From Teredinibacter turnerae T7901 (GTDB taxonomy: Bacteria; Pseudomonadota; Gammaproteobacteria; Pseudomonadales; Cellvibrionaceae), in NCBI RefSeq assembly GCF_000023025.1, contig NC_012997.1, positions 604,764 to 668,763 on the forward strand: a DNA stretch of 64,000 bases. Reading direction: 5' to 3'. Positions 53,925-63,030 of the stretch are shown here, piece by piece. A model generated the notes under the pieces. The model was not told where the DNA came from. It was given only the letters and a program-made list of their open reading frames with translations, and searched no databases. The translations under genes and the position numbers were made by a program. The stretch's first letter is position 1; every line of letters begins with the position of its first letter.

Positions 53925-56555
53925 TTACAATCCGCGACAGCTCGGTGTAGCGAGTGAGCCGTCTGAGTTGCCCTGCAGGCCAAAGCTTACGGATTGACCT
54001 GCACCAATATTGCCGTTCCAGGCAATATTATTAGCCGTCACATAATTTCCTGATGAGCTGAGCTGTACATTCCAGTAATTGGTCACTTGCGCCGGTTCGC
54101 CGAAGTCGAGCTGAATCGTCCAGCCGTTAACAGGTGAATTACCGCTGTTGGTCACCGCGACGTCGATCTGATAGCCACTGCCCCAATGATTCATACGAGT
54201 TACAGCACAGGTGATGCCTGATACACCTGAGCCACTCGAAGAAGAGCTGCTGGACGATGAACTACTAGACGAAGAGCTGCTAGATGATGAGCTGCTGCTT
54301 GAATTCGACGATGAATTTGAGCTGGAAGAAGAGCTACTGGACGAACTGGACGAGCTCGAGCTGCTGGAGCTGCCGCCGTCGCACACGGAGATAATACCGC
54401 CATTGCCAGACTGGCTGGCGCAGGTGTTACGGCCTATGCAGCTCTGATTGTTTTCCCAGCCCCAGCCATTATCCTGGTTTTGACATAGCGGGCGCGGTGC
54501 GTCCTGGTACCATTTGCACATTTCCACGCAGGCGCCACCCGATGAACTTGAGCTACTCGAGGAAGAGCTGCTTGAGCTTGATGACGAACTGCTGGAGCTG
54601 GATGAGGTACTCGATGTTGAGTTGCTCGAGCTTGAGTTGCTGGAACTTGAACTGCTTGAGCTGCTTGACGATGATGAGCTGCTCGAAGACGAGGAGCTCG
54701 AAGACGAGCTGGACGATGAGCTGCTGCTGGAACCGCCGTTGTCGTCAGCGTAATCATCATAGAATGCCAGAGCCCAGGCCAGTGCACTGTTCCAGTTGAT
54801 GGTGATTTCGTTGGTGGACCAGGAGTTAATATTGTCGATGAAGCATTTGGCTGGCGTGCTGACACAGCCGCCAATTTGGCCGGATGCAGTTTCGTCTTCG
54901 AGGCCGCTGTTTGGTCCGCCAGACAGTGCACCCGGCGGTACCCATGGGTAGCTGCCGCTCAACGCACCCGCCCAAAAACGGTGGTGTGGTTGGGTAAGGG
55001 CGTCTTCTCCGTGGCCGCTGATAAATGAAAAGCTCAGGCTATTGTTACCGAACAGATAGTCCATGGCTTTGGAGAAGGCTTTACCGTAGGCGTCGTTCCC
55101 GGTGAAGTCGTACGCCAGCCCGATAAGTGCCATTTTGTTAGCGACCACGTTATTGGAGCCCCAGTAATACTCCTCTTCGGTGCTCGGTACCATGTAACCG
55201 GTACTGTTGATGGTAGCAACGTGACCATCGGCAATGGCAATAAGCTGTTGGCGCGCGCTCGCGGAGAGAGCAGCAGTGTGGTTGGTGGGGACAATAGCCA
55301 ACGACATCAGGCCCGGCAGTTCGGTATCTGGCCACGCCCAATCAGTGCGGGTGATCTCGTAGTTGTTGATCGTGGGAAGGTATTGGCTGTCGCCGGTGGT
55401 GATGTAAAGTTCGGCTGCGGCCCAGAAAAATTCATCGGCAGCACTTCTATCGCCGTATCCACCACCGCCATTGTCGTACCCGCCGGGGTAGAGATCATCC
55501 GGGTTTGCCAGCGCGGCATCCCAGGCGCGCTCGGCGGAGGCCAGACACTGGTCTGCGAACGCTGAATCGACAGCGGCAAACAAGCGCGCGCACTGTGCGC
55601 CTGTAGCAGCCACGTTAAGCGTTGCGGTTACAGAGGGTGGTACCAGGGCGCGTTCACGGTTATCTTCGTGAGGAGCCAGGGGCAGGCCAGTCCAGCCCAC
55701 ATCGTGCATTTTATGGTGCACCATGCCAGCTTTGGTTTCTCCTTCCGGCACTTGCATCGCCATCAAAAATTCCATTTGCCAGCGGGCTTCGTCGAGAATA
55801 TCCGCAACACCGTTGCCGCTTTCCGGAATGTTCAGAGTGCCGTCGGCGTACTTGTCGGCACTGTTACTGATGTAGAGTGCGCGTTCATACATGTTAAGTA
55901 ACTTCCACACGGAAATACCGCCATTTACCACGTACTTGCCGTGGTCGCCCGCATCGTACCAGCCTTTGGTTACGTCCAGTGCGTAATTGCAGCCGCTACC
56001 GCTCCAGCAGGGAACGGCGTAGTCGCCCTGATTGGAATTTTGATTAATGTGGCCCGCAGGGCGGGACCATTGGCTGTTAGCCGCGTAGCTGCCGTTGCCG
56101 CCACCTGTGTACTGGGTTTCGATCGCGATACCAGATCGGTTGTGGTAAAAGTAGCGAATGGAATCGTAAAGTACAGGCGTAAACGTATGTTCGCCGATAT
56201 CGAACGGGTAGCTTTCGTCGGCACCGACGTGGAGAACAAAATTGCTGCCGGTGTTAGCGATCGCCGAAAAATCGATGTGGTGGACATTTTCCCCGGACGC
56301 AACATCAACGCCGTTGGGCGCTGTCATACCACTGGCAATAAGGGCGCCATTTTGGGTGAGCTCCCAGGCTTGTGGGGTGTTGTTAGACGCGTGGTAGCTG
56401 GCAACCTTGGCACTGTTGGGCAGGTAGCCCACTTGGTTCAAACGCGGGTTGCCAACAGCCGCATCCGCGCCTACGCTTGCCAGCGCAGACACAACGGCAA
56501 ACGCAAGGCTGCAGCTTGCCGTTTTGAATATTCGTTTCTTGTGCTTGAATAGCAT
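53925..56555 (-). CDS. Secreted GH9 cellulase with CBM10 and CBM2 on poly-serine linkers
   Basis: 876 residues; AGGAGA seven bases before the ATG. Signal peptide to about 33 (GADAAVG), Ig-like CelD_N domain (about 35-125, [20 protein letters not shown]), GH9 barrel (about 130-600) with catalytic [16 protein letters not shown], a substrate loop [11 protein letters not shown] and the acid Glu in [14 protein letters not shown]. Linker 1 is about 70 residues of almost pure Ser, then a CBM10 (about 673-727, [16 protein letters not shown]), linker 2 of about 50 Ser, and a C-terminal CBM2 (about 777-876, [18 protein letters not shown]). It should bind crystalline cellulose and cut it as a processive or endo-acting enzyme outside the cell. 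Probably exported by Sec and then type II secretion. Confidence 0.96.
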   Translation of the reverse strand: MLFKHKKRIFKTASCSLAFAVVSALASVGADAAVGNPRLNQVGYLPNSAKVASYHASNNTPQAWELTQNGALIASGMTAPNGVDVASGENVHHIDFSAIANTGSNFVLHVGADESYPFDIGEHTFTPVLYDSIRYFYHNRSGIAIETQYTGGGNGSYAANSQWSRPAGHINQNSNQGDYAVPCWSGSGCNYALDVTKGWYDAGDHGKYVVNGGISVWKLLNMYERALYISNSADKYADGTLNIPESGNGVADILDEARWQMEFLMAMQVPEGETKAGMVHHKMHDVGWTGLPLAPHEDNRERALVPPSVTATLNVAATGAQCARLFAAVDSAFADQCLASAERAWDAALANPDDLYPGGYDNGGGGYGDRSAADEFFWAAAELYITTGDSQYLPTINNYEITRTDWAWPDTELPGLMSLAIVPTNHTAALSASARQQLIAIADGHVATINSTGYMVPSTEEEYYWGSNNVVANKMALIGLAYDFTGNDAYGKAFSKAMDYLFGNNSLSFSFISGHGEDALTQPHHRFWAGALSGSYPWVPPGALSGGPNSGLEDETASGQIGGCVSTPAKCFIDNINSWSTNEITINWNSALAWALAFYDDYADDNGGSSSSSSSSSSSSSSSSSSSSSSSSSSSSSSSNSSSSNSTSSTSSSSSSSSSSSSSSSSSSSSSSGGACVEMCKWYQDAPRPLCQNQDNGWGWENNQSCIGRNTCASQSGNGGIISVCDGGSSSSSSSSSSSSSSSSSSNSSSNSSSSSSSSSSSSSSSSSSSSSSSGSGVSGITCAVTRMNHWGSGYQIDVAVTNSGNSPVNGWTIQLDFGEPAQVTNYWNVQLSSSGNYVTANNIAWNGNIGAGQSVSFGLQGNSDGSLATPSCRGL
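54228..54372 (-). repeat. Poly-serine linker 2 (CBM10 to CBM2)
   Basis: About 50 Ser codons interrupted by a few Asn, mixing AGC, AGT, TCG, TCC and TCT, so it is a protein-level repeat rather than a simple DNA microsatellite. Such linkers are a trademark of Cellvibrio, Saccharophagus and Teredinibacter enzymes. Confidence 0.9.
54537..54744 (-). repeat. Poly-serine linker 1 (GH9 to CBM10)
   Basis: About 70 codons, nearly all Ser with some Asn and Thr, between the GH9 barrel and CBM10. It again uses mixed serine codons. On the opposite strand it creates Leu/Glu/Asp-rich open frames that are not genes. Confidence 0.9.
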
Positions 56556-56744
56556 TGATTTTCTCCTGAGTTTTTATTGTATGGCTGACAAAAACGGGAG
56601 AACTTACTGGGCCTGTTACCGCTGGTTTGGTTCGATACAGGTTGCTGGCAAACGCGAGCGGGTAATTGTTTTTAATATGCGATTAAAAACATCGCTAGCG
56701 CCTGACAACCTATTCGTCGGGTGTTTGCTTCTAAGGCGCTCTTG

Positions 56745-56775
56745 GTCCGCGACGTAAAAAAACCGCGTCGCGGAC
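56745..56775. repeat. Perfect ten-base inverted repeat upstream of the GH9 cellulase
   Basis: GTCCGCGACG and CGTCGCGGAC are exact reverse complements with an 11-base A-rich loop. On the minus strand the loop is seven Ts, so a shorter internal hairpin followed by a T-run is also possible, which would make it a terminator between recQ and the cellulase gene. Confidence 0.6.
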
Positions 56776-56898
56776 GTAGAAACGCAATTCACCAAGACAG
56801 ACGAACAAATTTTTTCACCTCAATGTTGAGCACATTTTTAGTAGCACTAAATCTGGTCAACTCACACAGAAATTGATGAGGTGTTGCTGCTTTAATCT

Positions 56899-56908
56899 AA
56901 AGCGCTTA
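56899..56908. promoter_or_regulatory. Possible LacI-family-type operator upstream of the cellulase
   Basis: AAAGCGCTTA contains the symmetric AAGCGCTT core seen in many LacI-family sites. The same AAGCGCTTAGT string occurs at 30246-30256. No regulator gene of that family is in the window, so this is a guess. Confidence 0.25.
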
Positions 56909-57113
56909 GTTTAAACTTAGTAATTTAGTCGGTGTGACTACGCGAGAAATACACTTTTTATTATTATTTTTTTGATTGCTCAAACCAGTGGTAACAGGCC
57001 CGGTTAACCACGTTGTTGCAGCCTTCTTCATCCTACCAGAATCGCCACAAAAAAATGCGACTTCCATAGGTTTTCGATGAACTTTGCAAGCACGTATTCA
57101 ACCGGCGCTACTG

Positions 57114-58919
57114 TTATTGGTCATACTCGAATTCGCGGAATACTTCTAAAAAGGCTTCGCCAAACTGTGCCATTTTACGGTCGCCGACTCCGGTCACTGA
57201 AAGCATTTCCCACTCACTCAGTGGAAACTTCTCGAGCATGTCTTTCAGCGTTGCGTCATGAAAAATAACATAAGGCGGAACGCCATGTTCGTCTGCCAAT
57301 TCTTTGCGAACGCGGCGCAGTGCGTTCCACAGCGGAATTTGCGCTTCGTCGATGTCCTGTGTCGGTTTGCGCTGGGTTGCGCGTGTTTGAACTGGCTTGT
57401 CGCGACGCATTGCAATCGTCTGTTCATTGCGCAGAATAGGCCGACACTGTTCGGTGAGCTGGAGGGCGCCATAGCCGGCGGTGTCGACCGCAAGCAATCC
57501 GCTGGCAATAAGCTGGCGAAACACCGAGCGCCATTCATCCGTAGATAATTCTTTGCCGATACCGTAAGTCGATAAATGATTGTGGCCACAGGTGCGAATT
57601 TTTTCATTGTCGCTGCCGCGTAAAATGGCGATAACATGGCTGGCGCCGAAACGCTGGCCACTGCGATAAACACAGCTCAGCGCTTTGCGCACGGCTTCGG
57701 TGGCGTCCCATGTGTCCGGCGGGCTGTCGCAGTTATCGCAGTTACCGCAGGGCTCTGGCATTTCGTCGCCAAAATACCGCAACAGTACCTGGCGTCGGCA
57801 GCCGGTGACTTCGCACAGCCCCAGCATGGCGTTAAGTCGGTGCTGCTCCTGCCGCTTAAACATTTCCGAGCCGTCAGAGTTTTCGGTCATCTGACGCAAT
57901 TTCACAATGTCTTCCAGCCCGTAAAGCAGTAGCGCCGTGGATGGCTGACCGTCGCGCCCGGCGCGCCCGGTTTCCTGATAATACGCCTCCACACTTTTGG
58001 GCATATCTAAATGGCAGACAAAGCGCACATCAGGTTTATCGATGCCCATTCCGAACGCAATGGTAGCGACAATAATAATATTGTCTTCCCGCAGAAAGCG
58101 GCTTTGGTTTTGCTGCCGCACGCTGGCAGGCAGCCCTGCGTGATACGGCAGTGCGTTGAAACCTTGCTGGCATAACCAGGTGGCAGTATCTTCGACTTTG
58201 GCGCGGGACAGACAATAGATCACGCCACAATTGCCCTGTTGCTCGTCTTTTAAAAATCGTAACAGCTGCTCGCGCGGTTTGTTTTTCTGTTGAATCCGGT
58301 AATGAATATTGGGGCGGTCAAACCCACTGATAAATTGCTGGGCGTTTTCCAGGCGCAGCCGTTCAATAATTTCTGCGCGAGTGCGTTCGTCTGCTGTAGC
58401 GGTAAGCGCGATTCGCGGTACCTTGGGAAACTGGTTGTGGAGGACATCCAGTTTTAAATAATCAGCGCGAAAATCATGTCCCCATTGGGCAACACAATGG
58501 GCTTCATCAATGGCGAACAGTGCAATTTCCGCATCGTGGAGAAGCGCGAGGGTCCGCTCTTGAATCAATCGCTCTGGCGCGATGTAAACCATATCCAGCT
58601 CACCGCTGCGGATCGCATTTTCCGTGTGCCATACGGTGTCGTAATCGAGCGTGGAATTTAAATAGCCGGCGTTAACGCCGAGCTCCTTGAGTGCGCTCAC
58701 CTGGTCTTCCATCAGGGCGATCAGCGGAGAAACGACGACGCCAACGCCGGTTCGCGCGAGCGCAGGAATTTGGTAGCACAGTGATTTTCCGCCGCCAGTG
58801 GGCATAATGACGAGGGCGTCCTGGCCCCCGGTAACGCAGTTGACGATATCGCGTTGACTCGCGCGGAAACTGTCGTAACCAAAAACGTGATTCAGTATAT
58901 CGAGTGGACTGTCGGACAT
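57114..58919 (-). CDS. recQ: ATP-dependent DNA helicase RecQ
   Basis: 601 residues from ATG 58919 (a TTG at 58928 is the only earlier start). Motif 0/I has FRASQRDIV and MPTGGGKSLCYQIPA, motif II FAIDEAHCVAQWGHDFRADY, motif VI QETGRAGRDGQPS. A zinc domain with four Cys (LPxxCR-like CGNCDNC end) and RQC winged helix follow. The C-terminal HRDC domain has VPPYVIFHDATLKDML. Complete RecQ of the E. coli layout, unwinding DNA in recombination and repair. Follows the aldo/keto reductase gene, 16 bases after its stop. Confidence 0.96.
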   Translation of the reverse strand: MSDSPLDILNHVFGYDSFRASQRDIVNCVTGGQDALVIMPTGGGKSLCYQIPALARTGVGVVVSPLIALMEDQVSALKELGVNAGYLNSTLDYDTVWHTENAIRSGELDMVYIAPERLIQERTLALLHDAEIALFAIDEAHCVAQWGHDFRADYLKLDVLHNQFPKVPRIALTATADERTRAEIIERLRLENAQQFISGFDRPNIHYRIQQKNKPREQLLRFLKDEQQGNCGVIYCLSRAKVEDTATWLCQQGFNALPYHAGLPASVRQQNQSRFLREDNIIIVATIAFGMGIDKPDVRFVCHLDMPKSVEAYYQETGRAGRDGQPSTALLLYGLEDIVKLRQMTENSDGSEMFKRQEQHRLNAMLGLCEVTGCRRQVLLRYFGDEMPEPCGNCDNCDSPPDTWDATEAVRKALSCVYRSGQRFGASHVIAILRGSDNEKIRTCGHNHLSTYGIGKELSTDEWRSVFRQLIASGLLAVDTAGYGALQLTEQCRPILRNEQTIAMRRDKPVQTRATQRKPTQDIDEAQIPLWNALRRVRKELADEHGVPPYVIFHDATLKDMLEKFPLSEWEMLSVTGVGDRKMAQFGEAFLEVFREFEYDQ

Positions 58920-58935
58920 GGGGTGCAATGCAATA

Positions 58936-59853
58936 TCAGGGAACCGGGTGGCCTGTAGACGCTTCCCAGATCCGATACCATTGTTCGCGTGTTAACTGAA
59001 TTTTTTCTGCTGCAAGTGCGGTTTTAACCCGCTCGATATTACTGGTACCCAAAAGTGGCAGTGGTGCACATGGCAGTGCTCTCACCCAGGCGTACACAAT
59101 GGTTTCGAGCGCTGCAACAGCGTGCTCGTCTGCCACCACGCGCAGAGCGTTGTGAATTCGCTGATGTCGCTCGGACGCGGGCGCGAGCAGATTGCCACCG
59201 CCCAGACACGACCACAGCATCGGGCGGCAGTCGTTAAGCTGGCATTGCTCCAAAGTGCCATCTTCCAGCGGTGTTAGATGCAGCGGGGAAAATTCGATCT
59301 GATTGGTCACCAGGCCAGCGGGTACATTCTGACGCAGCTCACGCTGCAGCACCTCAAATTGATGGGTATTAAAGTTGGACACGCCGAAGTAACGCACTTT
59401 TCCCTCCGCACGCAGGGTCGCCATGGTTGCAGCTAACTCGCGCACGTCCATTAGGTAATCTGGGCGGTGTACCAATAAAATATCGATATAGTCGGTGCCC
59501 AAGCCCTGTAAGGATGCATCCAGCGATTGAATTAATGCCGCACCGCTGCTGTCATAGTGGTTAACTGCTTGCGCGCCAAGTTCGCCAAACCCCATGGGCT
59601 TGATACCGAACTTGGTGACTATTTGCAGCTGGGAACGTAAACCGGGGTCTAACGCCAGCGCCTTGCCGAAAGTAGCCTCACTGCGATACACCATTGCGTG
59701 GTCGACGGTGCTGATACCGAGTTCCAGGCACTCACTGGCGAAACGCAGTAATTCCTGGGGGGTTTTGTTCCACTGGTTCACACGCCAGTAGCCGGCGATA
59801 AAGCGGGAAACTTTGGGTCCTTGTGCTGCAATGGGAGTCAGTGATGTGGGCAT
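58936..59853 (-). CDS. Aldo/keto reductase, YdhF-like
   Basis: 305 residues. TIM-barrel oxidoreductase with the catalytic set Asp and Tyr in ISTVDHAMVYRSEATFGKAL, Lys in QIVTKFGIK and His in ILLVHRPDYLMD, plus GKVRYFGVSNFNTHQFEVL. It is closest to the YdhF group of NADPH-dependent aldo/keto reductases. The substrate is unknown. Probably cotranscribed with recQ, which follows it. Confidence 0.9.
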   Translation of the reverse strand: MPTSLTPIAAQGPKVSRFIAGYWRVNQWNKTPQELLRFASECLELGISTVDHAMVYRSEATFGKALALDPGLRSQLQIVTKFGIKPMGFGELGAQAVNHYDSSGAALIQSLDASLQGLGTDYIDILLVHRPDYLMDVRELAATMATLRAEGKVRYFGVSNFNTHQFEVLQRELRQNVPAGLVTNQIEFSPLHLTPLEDGTLEQCQLNDCRPMLWSCLGGGNLLAPASERHQRIHNALRVVADEHAVAALETIVYAWVRALPCAPLPLLGTSNIERVKTALAAEKIQLTREQWYRIWEASTGHPVP

Positions 59854-60358
59854 AGGGTTCGCCTGCGCTCGGAGAGATGTTTGAAATTGGACGTTAAGCG
59901 TTATTAGGGGGCGGTATTGTACAGATTTATATGCAGACTGCCTCGCAGGTTTTGTTTCGAGCGAGAGCTTTGGTCGTGCTTTTCAACATCGAGAGCGCTT
60001 GAGCCGCGGGTTTAAAAGTGGACGAGGTTAAACTCTGAGGCGCCCTAAAATTGTTCGCGCGACCAGTTTTGGCGCGGGGAAACGTCGTCTCTGTCGTCTG
60101 CGGATGGTTGGCTAGCTGAAAAGCTGGTCGAATATTGTACTAATTTATGTAAAACATGTTCTTATCTGGTTTTTGCGCCACTTTTTTATTTTTGGTGCTT
60201 ATATTGCTAGATAGTAACTGGTTTATGCGCTTTACTTTTTTTGTCGCGATTTGCGATCTATTGTTGTTAAGTATCTGAAGAAAACCGGTGCCGGCTCTCC
60301 TCTCCACCCGGCACCGGTTGGCAACCGCATTTTCCACACAAGTCTGGAGTTTCAAACC
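59854..60358. other. 500-base intergenic region with a leader hairpin
   Basis: Divergent region between the aldo/keto reductase gene and the CBM48 gene. The centre (60120-60250) is A/T-rich and may hold the CBM48 promoter. The only structured element is the 60283-60319 hairpin. No gene is supported. Confidence 0.5.
60283..60319 (+). promoter_or_regulatory. Strong leader hairpin before the CBM48 gene
   Basis: AACCGGTGCCGG (60283-60294) and CCGGCACCGGTT (60308-60319) are perfect complements over 12 bases. The 13-base pyrimidine-rich loop contains CTCCA (60302-60306), complementary to the TGGAG ribosome site at 60345-60349. No U-tract follows, so it is not a simple terminator. It could block or regulate translation. 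Confidence 0.6.
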
Positions 60359-60664
60359 ATGAGCCTGGATAAAAGGTATCTAAAATCAAAGCCTGTCTGT
60401 AAAGTTAAATTTATTGCGCCCGAACCTTTGGTCGAACGTTCAAAGAAAATTTTTTTGGCGGGGGAATTTAACGAGTGGGACTACGAAAATGCGCCCCTGC
60501 GTAAACAAAAGGACGGCACCTACGCAACCACCATCGACTTGGAAACCGGCAAAGAGTACGAATACCGTTATGTCCTGGATGGCGAGTGCTGGGAAAACGA
60601 CTACGATGCCGATAAGTATGTACCCAATACATGTGGCGCCGATAATTCAGTTGTCGTCGTTTAA
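60359..60664 (+). CDS. Small CBM48 (glycogen-binding) domain protein
   Basis: 101 residues from ATG 60359, with TGGAG nine bases upstream. Nearly the whole protein is one CBM48/AMPK-beta-like early-set domain: KIFLAGEFNEWDYENAPL, KDGTYATTIDLETGKEYEY, RYVLDGECWENDYDADKYVP. The Trp residues that line the sugar site (NEW and CWEN) are present. Stand-alone proteins of this type are thought to bind alpha-glucans such as glycogen, possibly as adaptors for other enzymes. No glycogen gene is nearby. Confidence 0.85.
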   Translation: MSLDKRYLKSKPVCKVKFIAPEPLVERSKKIFLAGEFNEWDYENAPLRKQKDGTYATTIDLETGKEYEYRYVLDGECWENDYDADKYVPNTCGADNSVVVV

Positions 60665-60850
60665 TTAGTTGGTTTGAGTCTGCTTGCTCCCGCTGAACTT
60701 AGCGTTGTTCGATACTGACATGCTGCAAATATCAACTGGTTCAGCTGAACCTGTGCGCTAAATGTGAAATTTCTAAATTTGTAGAACCTGGTGGGTTTTC
60801 AGCGAAAGCACATTCCTCTGGCAGCCTAGTCTGGCCTGCGAAAAATTTAA

Positions 60851-60874
60851 AAAAACGGCGCTTTTATGCGCCGT
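60851..60874 (-). terminator. Terminator between slyD and the CBM48 gene
   Basis: ACGGCGC and GCGCCGT form a seven-base stem with a six-base loop. On the minus strand seven Ts follow (complement of the A-run at 60848-60854), so it mainly terminates slyD. Four Ts on the plus strand may also end the CBM48 transcript. Confidence 0.8.
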
Positions 60875-60914
60875 TTTGCTTTACCAGGTGCAGGGTTGGC
60901 TTCTGCCAGAGAGC

Positions 60915-61400
60915 CTAGTGGTGATGACCACCGTCCCCGTGTGCGTGTCCGTGCGCAATTTCCTCTGCTTGAGCTTCACGAATATTCAGAACCTCTACCG
61001 TAAACTCCAGCGCGACGCCGGCAAACGGGTGGTTCATGTCCAGCTCAACCATAAACTTTCCCGCTTTGATAACGCTCGCATTGCGCTCACCCTTGTTGGT
61101 GTTAACGCGTACGATCATCTTGGGCATCAGGCGCTTGTAGGTGCCGATCAGGTGCTTAACCGGTACCTTTTGCAACGCATTTTCATTGCGTAGGCCATAC
61201 GCTTTTTCCGGTGGCAGGCTGATGACGCGGGTTTCGCCTTCTGTCATCCCTTCCATTTCTGCTTCCAGCGCGGGCAACAGGTTGCCGTGCCCATGTAGAT
61301 AGGCCATAGGAACTGCACCTTTATTATCTTCTATGGGGTCGCCGCCAACTTCTCTAAGGCTGTAGTGAAAGGAGACAACGCGATCTTTTTCTACGTGCAT
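60915..61400 (-). CDS. slyD: FKBP-type peptidyl-prolyl isomerase SlyD
   Basis: 161 residues. An FKBP domain split by the IF chaperone insert, with MAYLHGHGNLLPALEAEMEG, the LDMNHPFAGVALEFTVEVL end and a His-rich metal-binding tail (HGHAHGDGGHHH). SlyD is a cytoplasmic prolyl isomerase and chaperone that supplies nickel, for example to hydrogenases. The short tail is less Cys-rich than in E. coli. A terminator follows. Confidence 0.95.
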   Translation of the reverse strand: MHVEKDRVVSFHYSLREVGGDPIEDNKGAVPMAYLHGHGNLLPALEAEMEGMTEGETRVISLPPEKAYGLRNENALQKVPVKHLIGTYKRLMPKMIVRVNTNKGERNASVIKAGKFMVELDMNHPFAGVALEFTVEVLNIREAQAEEIAHGHAHGDGGHHH

Positions 61401-61464
61401 GATAAGTTTTCCAAAGTTTGAACGCCCGCCATCATACCCAGTTTATAGGCGCCTTCCAAACCTG

Positions 61465-62931
61465 TTAGAAGGCCCCTTCAAATGGCGCTGCGTGCGCGAT
61501 TAAGGGTTTACGGTTAATTTGGTTGGCTATTCGAAGCAGCCGATAAACCGCTTTGATGTGGCGGAATTCACCAAACCGCTTATTGGTGTGTGGGATGAGC
61601 GAACTTGTTTTGTCCAGGTCCAGAAGCGAAATAAAATCGGTTTCCGTTGCGGCTAGCTGGTTGGTGGCCGGCGTATTTGGTGCTAGCGCGAAGCGATTGA
61701 CAACCACTCTTTCCACTTCGTTGGCATGACTGTTCAAAAACTGAGTGGTTTCGTCGATATCCCTGGCTTCTTCTTCCGGATCGCCAATGATACTGGTGAG
61801 TCGCACGCTCAGGTTGGCCGCGTGAGCGTCGCGGATGAATTGTGAGAGACGGTCCAGCTTTACGCCTTTTTTCATTGAGTTAAGTATGGCCTGGCTGCCA
61901 GATTCCAAGCCACAGGTGATGCGGGCCAAACCCGCGTCTGCGGCTGCCTGCAGATCCTCCCGGCTGAGACCGTTGTCCTTGCGGGAGTCAACGTGTACTG
62001 ACGCTGTCCACTTGATTCCTGGCGCTATCCGAGGAATCTCGCGGGCCAGGCCGCGCCATAGTTCCACGTCCGAATTCAGCTTGAGGTCCAGGAAAACAAA
62101 CAGGTCGACATTGTGTTTTTCCCTCTGGTAACGAATTTCCGCGAGCACATTGGCGAGGCTGCGGCTGCGATATTGACGGCCTGCGCTGGTTAAGACGTCG
62201 GAGCAGAAGGTGCAGCGCGCCCACTCACAGCCCCGGCCCGTCATGATCGGTACAATTCTGTTGGGGTAGCATTCCCACGGAAAGGCAGAAAAATCCGGAA
62301 ATGGAACGTCGTCGAGGTTTTGCAGTGGCGGTGCTGGTGGTGCGATGCTGTCGTGTGTGGTTATCCCCGGGCAACCGGCGACGGATTTCCCCGCACTGAT
62401 ATCGCTGACCAGCTGCACAAGAATTTTCTCGGGCTCACCGGCAAATACTGCGGTCACACCGGGAATGTCTGCCCAGGTGCGGGCAATATCCGGCACCACA
62501 AACATGTTACCGCCAACTAACAGCGGCGTATTTCGTTGCGCGCAAATCTCGGCAATCTTTTTTGTCGCTGAAAAATACATGGTATAGGCGGAGACCAGGA
62601 CAACATCGATGTCGCTTTTGAGCATTTTGTTAAAGGAATCGACAATAACCGCTGTGTCGTCAACCGGGGTGCCACCACCGAGACGTTTGGCAAACGTGTG
62701 CAGTTTGCCGATAAGTGGGTTGCTACTGGTAGCGCCGATATGATTGGCGATTTTTAACATGTGTAGCCCCGCAGGTTCCCGTGTGCGGCGTGGAAAGCCG
62801 TGCACACCGAAGAACAGGGGGGAGAGTGTTTCTACTTCGATATCGGCAGCTTTTAAGATCGCTGAAAGATAGCCAACCGACAGGGTGGGGTAGCGAGAAA
62901 AGTTATTCAAATCCACAATTAGCGCCTTCAT
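61465..62931 (-). CDS. B12-binding-domain radical SAM protein
   Basis: 488 residues from ATG 62931, which has a perfect AGGAGG seven bases upstream. An N-terminal cobalamin-binding-type Rossmann domain (about 1-185, VGYLSAILKAADIEVETLS and TPLLVGGNMFVVPDIART) is followed by a radical SAM core (about 225-430) with GRGCEWARCTFCSD. The cluster spacing is CX4CX2C rather than the usual CX3CX2C, as seen in some members with a Trp after the first Cys. The GLESGSQAILNSMKKGV segment matches the SAM-binding region. Reaction and substrate are unknown. The neighbours are slyD and an AraC regulator on the same strand. Confidence 0.85.
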   Translation of the reverse strand: MKALIVDLNNFSRYPTLSVGYLSAILKAADIEVETLSPLFFGVHGFPRRTREPAGLHMLKIANHIGATSSNPLIGKLHTFAKRLGGGTPVDDTAVIVDSFNKMLKSDIDVVLVSAYTMYFSATKKIAEICAQRNTPLLVGGNMFVVPDIARTWADIPGVTAVFAGEPEKILVQLVSDISAGKSVAGCPGITTHDSIAPPAPPLQNLDDVPFPDFSAFPWECYPNRIVPIMTGRGCEWARCTFCSDVLTSAGRQYRSRSLANVLAEIRYQREKHNVDLFVFLDLKLNSDVELWRGLAREIPRIAPGIKWTASVHVDSRKDNGLSREDLQAAADAGLARITCGLESGSQAILNSMKKGVKLDRLSQFIRDAHAANLSVRLTSIIGDPEEEARDIDETTQFLNSHANEVERVVVNRFALAPNTPATNQLAATETDFISLLDLDKTSSLIPHTNKRFGEFRHIKAVYRLLRIANQINRKPLIAHAAPFEGAF

Positions 62932-63030
62932 GCGCGGGCCTCCTAATGTTTTTTGCGTCCGTCGCAATCCAAACGCCAACACAGGAGCGTGTCGCCTGTA
63001 GCCTTTATAACTCCAATTTATAAGAATGGT

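Larger units (their letters stand above)
56556..57113. other. Upstream region of the GH9 cellulase, after recQ
   Basis: 558 bases between recQ and the cellulase gene, both on the minus strand. It includes a perfect inverted repeat at 56745-56775, an AAGCGCTT palindrome at 56900-56907 with an adjoining AGTTTAAACT palindrome (56908-56917 region), and A/T-rich sequence at 56950-56980. It should hold the cellulase promoter and operators. No gene is supported. Confidence 0.5.

Noticed and set aside
54211-54753. Leu/Glu/Asp-rich open frames on the plus strand opposite the GH9 cellulase
   Set aside because: They are the reverse complement of the poly-serine linkers; mixed serine codons read as Leu, Glu and Asp. 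They have no ribosome site.
60140-60355. 71-codon minus-strand frame before the CBM48 gene
   Set aside because: It covers the leader hairpin and A/T-rich promoter region, and has no recognisable domain.
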